A DNA stretch of 64,000 nucleotides from the NCBI RefSeq assembly GCF_000722545.1, contig NZ_JNVM01000022.1:1-64000 (forward strand), read 5' to 3'. The translations under genes were made by a program, and so were the position numbers. Each line of letters starts with the position of its first letter. Within the stretch, counting starts at the first letter, position 1. Of the stretch, positions 9,124-17,132 are shown in pieces. Source of the stretch: Paenibacillus tyrphae. GTDB taxonomy: Bacteria > Bacillota > Bacilli > Paenibacillales > NBRC-103111. A model generated the notes under the pieces. It saw only the letters and a program-made list of their open reading frames with translations. It did no database searches and was not told the DNA's origin.

Positions 9124-10719
9124 TCAAGAGTATAATCCGCCCTCTAGCCGGGAGCCGGGTCTACAAGCTCCTAGCGGCACTTGGATGAGACTGGTAACCC
9201 CCTCCGCTTCCATTTTGTAAATTTTGTCGCAATCGGCCGGGTTAAAGCTGAGGAGCGGATGCCCGTTAAGCCCAAGAGCGACCCCCGCGATCAACAGCCG
9301 CTGAACAAGCATCCCTGCTTCCATCTGCTGAATGCGGTACCCCCGGAAACCAAGCGCATCCGCATAGTGATTCCTGTCCGCGGCCACATGCAGGCAAAGC
9401 GGGGTCTGAAACAGATTCACATTACCTATGGCTATTCCCTGCTGCAGCAGCATCCTGTGGTCTCCCGGACGGATCAGCCGCAGCTCGTGAGCCAGAGCAT
9501 CATAACGGTAAGCGCCGGCGGGAATGCCTTCAATACCGTACAAACAGCCGTAAATGGACACCCGCTTCCTGGGCCCGTGGCCTGCCATATCCAAATCGTT
9601 CGTATAAGGGAACGAGGCCGTTGCCTCGTGCAGTAAAGCGGCGGCCTGGTAAGCATCAACCTTGCTAAAAACAAAATCCAAATGCGGCGAATACCGTTTG
9701 CGAACAACCGAAGCCAGATCAAACGACAGCCTTTGCGTCCGGGGCAGCGCTACCGTTTCCCCTCCGCCGATCATCGTTCCTCCGATATTCGCGGCATCAA
9801 GCGGACCGAACGATTGCGTTGTTTCCATCAACGAAGCCTCGTTCATTCGAAGCAGCATCGGGAACTCTATCGATTGAAGTGAGCGGACGTAATGCTCGTG
9901 CCGGACCGCAGGCAGCGCGGCGCACAGTTGGCGGGATGTCAAGACTCCGGCTTCAGTCCCGTTGCTGGAGAACCAGCCGCTGGCCGGCTGCAGCGATAAG
10001 GGGATGATTGCATACACGCTCTCTTCCTCCTCGGTAAGGCCAAGCAAATGATTAACGGCCCGGTCGAGGAAACGGAAGTACACCCCCGTATGATATCCGA
10101 ATCGTTTGGCCGTTTCCAGCAGCTGTCCGATGAGCGCGCCGGCGTCAAGTCCCTGCAAACGGTAGCTAAAGTTATTATATTTAAAAAAATTTTTCCAAAA
10201 TACGGTTGATACGAACACAGCGCCGAAGCAAGCCGAAAGGTCGCAGCGATCCCCCAACCCCCGCGCCAGATAAGCATCAAAATCGCCAAGGCGCAGCAGC
10301 ACGAGACGATGATGCGCCGTATCGTAATGATAGATCCCGACAGGCAAATCGTCCGTTTTCAAGTACACATATAATTCGCTCGGATAAAGGGAGCCGCCGG
10401 AGGGCGCGAACCGCCGGAACGAGTGGACTACGCTTGTTCCTCCCTCCAGTCCGCCATAATCCATGTAAAAGACGGACTGGCACAGCTGTGCAAGTCCGTA
10501 TACATACCAGAGAAAATGACCGATATCGCGAATGTCCGCCCTATCCGGCACGGATCTTCCTTCAAGGGTCAGCGGCACTTCCGAAGAGAGCGCAAAGGTC
10601 GGTAAGCCGCGATACAGCTTATAACCAAGCGGAGCATTATTCCAATCGGGTTCGAAGTCCGGCGGCCTGGAATGATCAGGATCATAATGCAGCTTATGCA
10701 GAAATGATTTAAGGCTCAC
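9124..10719 (-). CDS. SagB-type FMN dehydrogenase of a thiazole/oxazole-modified peptide cluster
   Basis: Predicted FMN-dependent dehydrogenase that oxidises azolines to thiazoles and oxazoles on the bacteriocin precursor. The 531-residue protein has two nitroreductase-like halves. The first carries the SagB hallmark FRRFAPSGGSLYPSELYVYL near residue 100. The second begins near residue 325 with RKRYSPHLDF and ends with a KMEAEG/PLGA segment. Tandem halves are seen in long SagB/ThcOx members. The gene is last in the operon, starting 22 bp past the YcaO gene. The ATG at 10719 follows GGGGGGAG. Confidence 0.88.
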   Translation of the reverse strand: MSLKSFLHKLHYDPDHSRPPDFEPDWNNAPLGYKLYRGLPTFALSSEVPLTLEGRSVPDRADIRDIGHFLWYVYGLAQLCQSVFYMDYGGLEGGTSVVHSFRRFAPSGGSLYPSELYVYLKTDDLPVGIYHYDTAHHRLVLLRLGDFDAYLARGLGDRCDLSACFGAVFVSTVFWKNFFKYNNFSYRLQGLDAGALIGQLLETAKRFGYHTGVYFRFLDRAVNHLLGLTEEEESVYAIIPLSLQPASGWFSSNGTEAGVLTSRQLCAALPAVRHEHYVRSLQSIEFPMLLRMNEASLMETTQSFGPLDAANIGGTMIGGGETVALPRTQRLSFDLASVVRKRYSPHLDFVFSKVDAYQAAALLHEATASFPYTNDLDMAGHGPRKRVSIYGCLYGIEGIPAGAYRYDALAHELRLIRPGDHRMLLQQGIAIGNVNLFQTPLCLHVAADRNHYADALGFRGYRIQQMEAGMLVQRLLIAGVALGLNGHPLLSFNPADCDKIYKMEAEGVTSLIQVPLGACRPGSRLEGGLYS

Positions 10720-10741
10720 TCTACTCCCCCCTCATTGCGCC

Positions 10742-12685
10742 TTACGGAAACGGATGCGGATGCGGGTTAAGCTGATCGACCGTGAGCGGCTGCTTCATAT
10801 AGCCGAGCTGCGCCGGAACCTTCAGTACCCGTTCCAGCCCTGTAACCCGCGTCAAATGATGACCGAACGTCATCGGCAGCATCCCCGGAATCAGCACTTT
10901 GACGCAGGTTAACCCATTCCGCTTCAGCTCGGGCGAGGTCTGATCGACCACGATGACATCCAGTTTCAAGGAGCGGAATTTCTCCAAAATCATCTTCAAG
11001 TCATCGGTAAGATCCGCATGAAGGACTTGCGGCGGGAACGCCTCCCGAAACGTCAGCGGAGGTCCAGGCTTCTTCCATAAGAAATCCAAACGCTTCTCCG
11101 TCTGCCGCAAACCGTACAGCATGGAGTGATGCTCCATCTCTCTCACTTGGAAAGGGTCCTCAGCCATCCGTTCGCTTTCCTGCCGCTTGGACTCGAATCG
11201 CTCATCCAGCGAAAGCATCATGCCTGCCAGCTCGAAGATTGCGCTTTTCAGCGCCCGGATCGGGTCGAGATGGGCTCCTGCCGCACAGATGAGGTTCATC
11301 CCGCGCGATTTAAGATTTTTCGCATAGGTCCATATGCATGGAATGCCATGCTCCATCGTGGCATCGAACACATGCAGCTCATAACCCGCCACCGCCCTCA
11401 TCCGGTCGATCATCATATTTAATTCGCGGTCGCCGGCGGAATAAGGATCGACGCGAGGGAGCGGAAGCTGCGCATACCAGGTCAATAGGAACGAGTCGCG
11501 TTCCAGCACTTCCATGATGCCGTGGAAAATGGCCTCCTCCATGCTGCCGCCTAAAGCGCATCCGTTAGATGTCTCATAGACGATGCCGTTGCTGCAGCTG
11601 GGGCTGTAATAAGCGAGCAGCTCCGGTACCAGAATGGGACGATTGTGTATGATGGATCGGCCCCAGACCCAATCCATCTCACGATCGGGATCAAAACGCC
11701 GGAATGGGAAATCAGGCCTCGCATACTGTTCTTCCGCATGGACTCCTACCTCGATCGGATTTAACGCGAGATCGGCGATCTCGCGGTAGCTTGTGCGAAC
11801 CTTTGTCCATTTGCCGCGCGGGAATACTCCACAATGACGCTCCAAGCCTTCCAGTATGGCCGTCAGCTCGCTGTCCGCATAGGAGAGCGTCCGCCCAGAA
11901 CCCGGTTCATCTCCAGAGTAAAACGGAAGATTTACGGTAATATCGGCGAACGGTGACACGCCGTCTTTCATTTTACCGTTCATGAGTCCGGTCCGGAAAT
12001 CCAAATAATCGCGGGGAAGCACTTGCTTCAGCTCATCGATCGAACGGCAGCGGAAGCTGTTCGGATGGATCTTCGGACTTGACCCGAGCGGGAAATTGGC
12101 CAGCTCCTCCGAATCTTCCGGCAATTCGCCACAAATCGGGCACATCGGATCGTGTAAAAAAAGGTGGCGTGAAGTTTTCAAGGTTTTCAGATTCACCAGC
12201 AGAATTCGTTCCTCCAACTGAGGCTGTCCGCCGAGAAGCACGCGCCGGGCTTCTGCGGCCAGAAGAGTCGCCGCCTGCGTCAATCCCGTGCGGGAAGCCC
12301 AGGCGTCCTGTGGGATTCCGCCGCGGTCGGCAAGCTGCTGTTGCAGTTCACGCAGCTCCTTGCGATCGCTTGTGGCCATAAGCCGCCGCATGTCCGCGCA
12401 TCTGGAGCATCCTTGAACTCCCGGCCGAACCAACGGTCCGATTAACGCCTCCCCGAAAGATACGAACCCCCGCAGCCAAGGAACCTTGGCAGAATGAAGA
12501 ACCTCCTCCGCCCTGTCCTGCTCGGCAGGAAGCCAGCCATCCTGCGCCAGGATAACCAGATCTGCCGATCGGAATTCCTCCTCCTCAAGCTCGACCGTAC
12601 GGATCACCCAAAAGGCAGAATTCAGCTCGGCACATATTAAATCCGCCAGCACGCCTTGGCCGATAACGGCTACAACACTGCTCAT
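10742..12685 (-). CDS. YcaO/SagD family cyclodehydratase fused to a leader-binding E1-like domain
   Basis: Predicted ATP-dependent cyclodehydratase that converts Cys/Ser of the precursor to azolines. The 647-residue protein has a Rossmann-like N-terminal E1/ThiF-type part (GQGVLADL near residue 9). Two Cys pairs, CSRC near 93 and CPIC near 182, probably bind zinc. The YcaO domain runs from about 230 to 647, with ATP-binding segments SELTAILEGLERHCG and EAIFHGIMEVLERDSF. The C terminus ends PHPHPFP, the proline-rich tail typical of azoline-forming YcaO enzymes. Its ATG overlaps the upstream stop by 4 bp. Confidence 0.92.
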   Translation of the reverse strand: MSSVVAVIGQGVLADLICAELNSAFWVIRTVELEEEEFRSADLVILAQDGWLPAEQDRAEEVLHSAKVPWLRGFVSFGEALIGPLVRPGVQGCSRCADMRRLMATSDRKELRELQQQLADRGGIPQDAWASRTGLTQAATLLAAEARRVLLGGQPQLEERILLVNLKTLKTSRHLFLHDPMCPICGELPEDSEELANFPLGSSPKIHPNSFRCRSIDELKQVLPRDYLDFRTGLMNGKMKDGVSPFADITVNLPFYSGDEPGSGRTLSYADSELTAILEGLERHCGVFPRGKWTKVRTSYREIADLALNPIEVGVHAEEQYARPDFPFRRFDPDREMDWVWGRSIIHNRPILVPELLAYYSPSCSNGIVYETSNGCALGGSMEEAIFHGIMEVLERDSFLLTWYAQLPLPRVDPYSAGDRELNMMIDRMRAVAGYELHVFDATMEHGIPCIWTYAKNLKSRGMNLICAAGAHLDPIRALKSAIFELAGMMLSLDERFESKRQESERMAEDPFQVREMEHHSMLYGLRQTEKRLDFLWKKPGPPLTFREAFPPQVLHADLTDDLKMILEKFRSLKLDVIVVDQTSPELKRNGLTCVKVLIPGMLPMTFGHHLTRVTGLERVLKVPAQLGYMKQPLTVDQLNPHPHPFP

Positions 12686-14655
12686 GGCGAAACCTCCTCT
12701 CTCAGCCCAACGCCTAAGACGTGAACAGGCCCTTTATTCAAGAAAGGATCAAGCCTGTAATCAAATACATGCAGCTGTCTGCCATGCTGCTTCAGCTGTT
12801 GTATGGCGGAGGCCAGTACGCTGGCTTGCGCCGTTTCTTCACAGGCCGGAATGGCCAAGCTGCGCGGCCTTACTTTTTTCGGTGTCCGGCTTGGAACCGA
12901 AGCAATCCGAACTTGAAGCCGGGGCGCTTGATTTTGAACCTCCGACAGCGCTTGGAGCAGAGCCCTTCGAAGCGCAAGGGTAATATTCAAATCGACGCCT
13001 GTGTACCATCTACCGCCGATATCTGCACGCACCACCGGGAAGCCGAACAGCTCTTCCTCCAAAACGAGAGCCGGCTCCTCCTGCAGCGTAGACAAGGATT
13101 TCAAATAATAACGGACCCGCTCGTCATCCACCATACTCAGCTGCACCGGAGTGACAAGCGGCTTTCGATCGGTCCGCCGAATGTCCAGCTCTTCCGCCAG
13201 ACACTTGCGCAAGCCCCGGCATACGGCTTCCGTCAGCGTCTCACCCACCCCTATGCCGACATATTCGGATGCGCACGGACCCGTTGCTTCTGTTTCTGGC
13301 GGAGGATACGCCTGCCCCATACGTTCGGCTAACCGGGACGTATAAGCTTCCAATCCGGCAAATGCCGATTCCCGTCTTGCTTCCTCATGCGTCAATCCCA
13401 CACCGACCATGGACGGAAGCAGCTCAACCGGCCCGTCGGAAAGCGGATCCGCCACCTGAACCCGGCATTGCGCAAGCGGCAGCTGCTTGAAGTCGCCTTC
13501 GTCCCATTCATAAAAAATGCCCGTATCCGGCGACGTTAACCGTTCGCAATAATCCAATAATGGGTTGTGCCTTCCGGTTTGCAGCCCCGGGCCCGAATCC
13601 TGCACCAGCCGCAGCTCGATATCCGGAATGCGATCAATCCGGTTGCAGCCGATCACCATCGGGTGAGCTATGAACGCATACCAATCCCCTTCCAGCGTCT
13701 CCAGGTTCAGCAAATATACCGCCTGATTTCGCAGCGGATCAGCAGCCCCCGTCACCGTTTTGAACAGTTCGAACACGATCACATTCGACAGCAAAGCCCC
13801 GGCATGGACAGAAAACCCGTGCTGCTGCGGATCTTGGCGTAGAACAGGCTGATGAATGCGCCGCAGCGCCGACTCCCAGCCATTCCCGTCTTCCGGCCGC
13901 TCAAGAGGTCCTGCCAAACCGGCTTGCTGCAAGCAAATCGCGGGAAGAAAGAGCTTTTGCTCCCCTTTACAGGCCGCTTGGACGATCCGAAGCTCTTCGA
14001 TATCTCCCTCCTGCGATACGTATAAGATGGAATCGAACGGTTTCAGGACCTCCTGCCAAGCGGAAACATCCCGCCCGGGGTAAGACACTTCCTGAATATG
14101 TATTTCCGGATCGGATTTCCGGGCATGCTCCCCCAGATCCTTCAGCCGCTCACGATTGGTCGGCACTGAATCGCCAATGGCCACTCCGATTCGGGGCAAC
14201 CCGGATTCCAACAAGGCCCCAACCAATGAAACCAGAAAAGAACCGGAACCTACCGCTAACACCTTCTGTTGGCGATATTGCTCAAAGCGGTGTGCGCCGG
14301 AGCCTCCAAAATTGCTCAGAAATTCAATTTGCGAGCCGAACTTCTCAAGAATCCGGTCCGACAGCTGATGGGGAAGGTCTCCGCTTATATCCCGGACGAA
14401 GCCGTTTTGGATCAATAAAGCGGCGATATCGAACACGCGGCCTCTGTGCGGGTCGGGCAAGCCGTCCGTCAATTCCATAAGCGTATACTTCCCGTTAAAT
14501 ACCGGAATCAACTTTTCGATCCATCGGTCCATCGACTCGCCTTCCAGCTTGAACGAGCCCATGTTGTTTCTAAAATAGACGGAACCGTTCGGATCGGGTA
14601 TAAAAAAAGTATCCCCGTTGACTTTCGGGCGCACGGAAGCATCTAATGTGGTCAT
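12682..14655 (-). CDS. ThiF-like thiazole bacteriocin maturation protein
   Basis: A 657-residue protein resembling the third maturation component found with heterocycloanthracin-type precursors (the ocin_ThiF_like family). An N-terminal segment of about 100 residues with a winged-helix/RRE-like pattern precedes a Rossmann motif VLAVGSGSFLVSLVGALLE near residue 130. The C-terminal half contains a degenerate YcaO-like region (GVGETLTEAVCRGLRKCLAEEL). It probably recognises the leader and presents the precursor. It is the first gene after the precursor, 170 bp downstream, and overlaps the YcaO gene by 4 bp. Confidence 0.82.
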   Translation of the reverse strand: MTTLDASVRPKVNGDTFFIPDPNGSVYFRNNMGSFKLEGESMDRWIEKLIPVFNGKYTLMELTDGLPDPHRGRVFDIAALLIQNGFVRDISGDLPHQLSDRILEKFGSQIEFLSNFGGSGAHRFEQYRQQKVLAVGSGSFLVSLVGALLESGLPRIGVAIGDSVPTNRERLKDLGEHARKSDPEIHIQEVSYPGRDVSAWQEVLKPFDSILYVSQEGDIEELRIVQAACKGEQKLFLPAICLQQAGLAGPLERPEDGNGWESALRRIHQPVLRQDPQQHGFSVHAGALLSNVIVFELFKTVTGAADPLRNQAVYLLNLETLEGDWYAFIAHPMVIGCNRIDRIPDIELRLVQDSGPGLQTGRHNPLLDYCERLTSPDTGIFYEWDEGDFKQLPLAQCRVQVADPLSDGPVELLPSMVGVGLTHEEARRESAFAGLEAYTSRLAERMGQAYPPPETEATGPCASEYVGIGVGETLTEAVCRGLRKCLAEELDIRRTDRKPLVTPVQLSMVDDERVRYYLKSLSTLQEEPALVLEEELFGFPVVRADIGGRWYTGVDLNITLALRRALLQALSEVQNQAPRLQVRIASVPSRTPKKVRPRSLAIPACEETAQASVLASAIQQLKQHGRQLHVFDYRLDPFLNKGPVHVLGVGLREEVSP

Positions 14656-14711
14656 CTCACTCCTCCTTATCAGATCTTTTATTCAATCCGGCCGGATGTT
14701 CATTGCTATCT

Positions 14712-14740
14712 TATGTAGTGTTGTTTGTCCTTCTTGTCAA
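14712..14740 (-). promoter_or_regulatory. Second promoter ahead of the bacteriocin maturation genes
   Basis: On the minus strand TTGACA (14735 to 14740) is separated by exactly 17 nt from TACATA (14712 to 14717). It lies between the precursor and the first maturation gene and could drive the enzymes on their own. Confidence 0.5.
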
Positions 14741-14759
14741 ATATTTTAAGGGGATGGTC

Positions 14760-14801
14760 CAGCCCCCGCAGTTTGGACCGAAACAGCATTTGCAGGGGCT
14801 G
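14760..14801 (-). terminator. Hairpin between precursor and maturation genes
   Basis: CAGCCCCTGCA pairs with TGCGGGGGCTG over 11 bp with one G-T wobble. No clear T-run follows, so it is more likely a partial terminator or mRNA-stabilising hairpin that raises precursor over enzyme expression than a full stop. Confidence 0.5.
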
Positions 14802-14828
14802 AAATTTTCGGACGGTCCCGTTAATGAT

Positions 14829-15104
14829 TTAGTGGTGGCAGCGTCCGCAACGCATGCCACAACGACCGCCACAACGCATGCCGCAACGACCGCCGCAGCT
14901 ACAACTACAACTGCAACTACAACTGCAACTGCAACTGCAGCTACAACTGCAGCTACAACTGCAGGAAGAGACGCAACGGGAAACACCGCAACCGCATAGA
15001 CGATAATCCGCTTCGTATAGGCCCTGATGTTCGAAAGGCGTTACTTGGCCCGCATCGTATGCCCCGATTTGCAATTGCTGAAGCTCGTTCTGAAATTCAC
15101 TCAT
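14829..15104 (-). CDS. Heterocycloanthracin/sonorensin-type bacteriocin precursor peptide
   Basis: A 91-residue ribosomal precursor of a thiazole/oxazole-modified microcin. The leader (about 35 residues, beginning MSEFQNELQQLQIG) is Gln/Glu-rich. The core starts with CGCG and continues with about 11 consecutive Cys-Ser pairs (residues 48 to 70), then repeated Gly-x-x-Cys units (GGRCGMRC twice) and ends in His-His; it holds 20 Cys in all. The ATG at 15104 is chosen over the one at 15113 because GGAGGG sits 11 nt from the former and only 2 nt from the latter. The Cys-Ser tract is built from TGY-AGY hexamer repeats, so its length may vary between strains. Confidence 0.9.
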   Translation of the reverse strand: MSEFQNELQQLQIGAYDAGQVTPFEHQGLYEADYRLCGCGVSRCVSSCSCSCSCSCSCSCSCSCSCSCSCGGRCGMRCGGRCGMRCGRCHH

Positions 15105-15392
15105 GTTGAACATTCCCTCCGTCAAAAGTAATATGCCGGCTCCAGCCGGAGACTGACAAGAGGCGGAAAGGAACCTTCCGGGCAAGGAGCGCGTCAGGTG
15201 ATCACGCTTTCTCCGCTCTCGACAGAACATACAACATTTTTATGAATTTCGCTCCGCATGTGTTACGGGGGGTCAAGCTAAGTTCCCAATCATTTTTCAA
15301 TAATGGATAAAAGTAGGTTTTCATATCGGATAACAGCGAATAACCCGGACGACTTGTGTCACCCGGGTGATTGCGATAACGAATTCATGCTT

Positions 15393-17012
15393 TTATCCGC
15401 GGCGCTTCGGTTGTTTGACCTGCATGGCCTTCGGACGGCGAGTCATGAGAGACAGCGGCGCGCGCAGGACGAAGTCTTTCCAATCGCCGAGCCGGTAAGG
15501 AGCCACAGGGCTCAAGTAAGGAATGCCGAAGCTTTTCAGCTTGGCCAAATGGCTGCACACCAACAGGAAGAACAGGATGACCCCGTACAGTCCGAAGACG
15601 GCCGCCGAAAACATCGTACCGAAGCGAATGATCCGCAAAGCAATTCCTGAACTGTATTGAGGGATGGCAAACGAAGAAATCGCCGTAATGGCAACGACGA
15701 TGACCATGATGGGGCTGACGATGCCGGCTTGTACCGCCGCTTCCCCAATGACTAGGCCGCCGACAATGCCAATGGTCTGACCGATAGGCTTCGGCAAGCG
15801 TAATCCGGCCTCACGCAAAATTTCGATCGATACTTCCATGATCAACGCTTCGATTAACGAAGGGAAAGGCACACCTTCCCTTGAGCCGGCGATGGATACC
15901 GCCAATTTGGTAGGAATCAGCCCTTGATGGAACGAGATGAACGAAATGTAGAGCGCAGGCCCGACCGTAGAAATCAGCGCTGCGATATAACGCAGCATGC
16001 GCACGAGCGTGCCCGGGATCCAGCGCTCGTAATAATCCTCCGGGGATTGCAGCAGCATGCTGATGCTTACCGGGACGATCAGCGCAAACGGGGAGCCGTC
16101 CAGAAGGATCGTCACCCTGCCTTCCATCAGCGCACAGTTGACCCGATCCGGCCGTTCCGTATTTTGCACTTGGGGAAACAGCGTCAGATGGTTATCTTCG
16201 ATAAACTGTTCGATATACCCGGAATCGGGAACGTCGTCTATATCGATCCGGGCGATGCGCTTCCGGACCTCCTGCACCAAGGTGTCGTTGGCAATGTCGC
16301 TGTTGTAAGCGATCGCTACCGTTCGGGGAGCTTTACGCCCCACCAGCGTGTAAACGATACATAGCGTATGACTCCCGCCAAGCTGACGCAGCAGCGCGGT
16401 ATTATCCGCCAGACTTTCATTGAAGCTGACGCGCGGCCCCCGAACTAAAGCCTCCGAGGCCGGTTCGCCGAGACTGCGTTTTTTCTCGCTTCCGCTGGCC
16501 AGGACGAAGACGTTCGGGCAGCCGTCGATCAAGAGGCCGGCATTCCCTTTCCATAAACCGGGCAGCAAATCGCGCAGGTTCCCTGCTTCTCCCAGCTCAC
16601 TCACGGACAAGATCCGATTTTTGATGTGCAGCGGCAGTTCATCCGCACAGCTTGGCATGGCGAAGTCGGACATCAGCAAAGGTAAAATATGCGTATCGAT
16701 GTAGTTTTTGTCCGCAAGCTCCTTGACCAGGATCAAGGCAGCTTTCGTCCGCGCCCCGCCTATTTCAAACGTCCGGATCAAGATATCGTCATTGTGGCCT
16801 AATCTGTCCTGAAGCTCCGGCAAGTCCTTCTCGAACTTTCCGGTAAAGACGTATAACTGCTCTTCGGAGGCGGGCTTGCCGCTGCTGCGGATCGTCAAAG
16901 CTGATTTCAACCAAGCTCCCAGCTTGTACACGCCATAAGGCACCAAACTGCAGAGGACGGCTTGCACAATAATTTCCCAATGCCTCGTAAGAGTCGAAAT
17001 AAATTTCCACAT
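15393..17012 (-). CDS. GerA family spore germination protein
   Basis: GerA subunit of a nutrient germinant receptor (539 residues). Family landmarks are visible: PRVSFNESLADNTALLR, FPQVQNTERPDRV, the SPEDYYERW segment, then about five membrane helices in the C-terminal half and the EVSIEILREAGLRLP motif. The ATG at 17012 has a GGGGGG stretch 8 nt upstream; an upstream in-frame start adds ten residues. The N terminus is longer than in classic GerAA and contains an extra hydrophobic stretch. The usual partners gerB and gerC lie 7 kb downstream on the same strand. Confidence 0.9.
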   Translation of the reverse strand: MWKFISTLTRHWEIIVQAVLCSLVPYGVYKLGAWLKSALTIRSSGKPASEEQLYVFTGKFEKDLPELQDRLGHNDDILIRTFEIGGARTKAALILVKELADKNYIDTHILPLLMSDFAMPSCADELPLHIKNRILSVSELGEAGNLRDLLPGLWKGNAGLLIDGCPNVFVLASGSEKKRSLGEPASEALVRGPRVSFNESLADNTALLRQLGGSHTLCIVYTLVGRKAPRTVAIAYNSDIANDTLVQEVRKRIARIDIDDVPDSGYIEQFIEDNHLTLFPQVQNTERPDRVNCALMEGRVTILLDGSPFALIVPVSISMLLQSPEDYYERWIPGTLVRMLRYIAALISTVGPALYISFISFHQGLIPTKLAVSIAGSREGVPFPSLIEALIMEVSIEILREAGLRLPKPIGQTIGIVGGLVIGEAAVQAGIVSPIMVIVVAITAISSFAIPQYSSGIALRIIRFGTMFSAAVFGLYGVILFFLLVCSHLAKLKSFGIPYLSPVAPYRLGDWKDFVLRAPLSLMTRRPKAMQVKQPKRRG

Positions 17013-17024
17013 GCCTGTCGCCCC

Positions 17025-17060
17025 CCATATTATGGTGAGCAAACCGTAATTTTGTTATGC
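17025..17060 (-). promoter_or_regulatory. Conserved promoter-like element upstream of gerA (copy 2)
   Basis: This repeats the GCATAAC and CCATAATATGG blocks of 8365 to 8400 with identical spacing. It directly abuts the presumed gerA ribosome binding site, which would leave almost no leader if it is a -10 box. Either the promoter reading or the chosen start may therefore be wrong. Confidence 0.35.
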
Positions 17061-17082
17061 GGGGGCGACGGCTGCAAAACAA

Positions 17083-17112
17083 AAATCCACCTATGTTCCC
17101 ATAGATGGATTT
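17083..17112 (-). terminator. Terminator of the glutamate dehydrogenase gene
   Basis: AAATCCA-CTATG pairs with CATAG-TGGATTT around 4 nt, with a T-rich stretch following on the minus strand, 20 bp past the stop. Confidence 0.75.
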
Positions 17113-17132
17113 CCGTTTGCTTCTATCCAGGC

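Noticed and set aside
14880..14965. Short tandem repeats that could suggest a CRISPR-like array
   Set aside because: The repeats are contiguous 6-mers encoding Cys-Ser with no spacers. No CRISPR array was seen anywhere in the window.
14646..14999. A Thr/Ala-repeat open frame opposite the bacteriocin precursor
   Set aside because: It is only the antisense reading of the Cys-Ser hexamer repeats; the precursor strand has the family leader and binding site.
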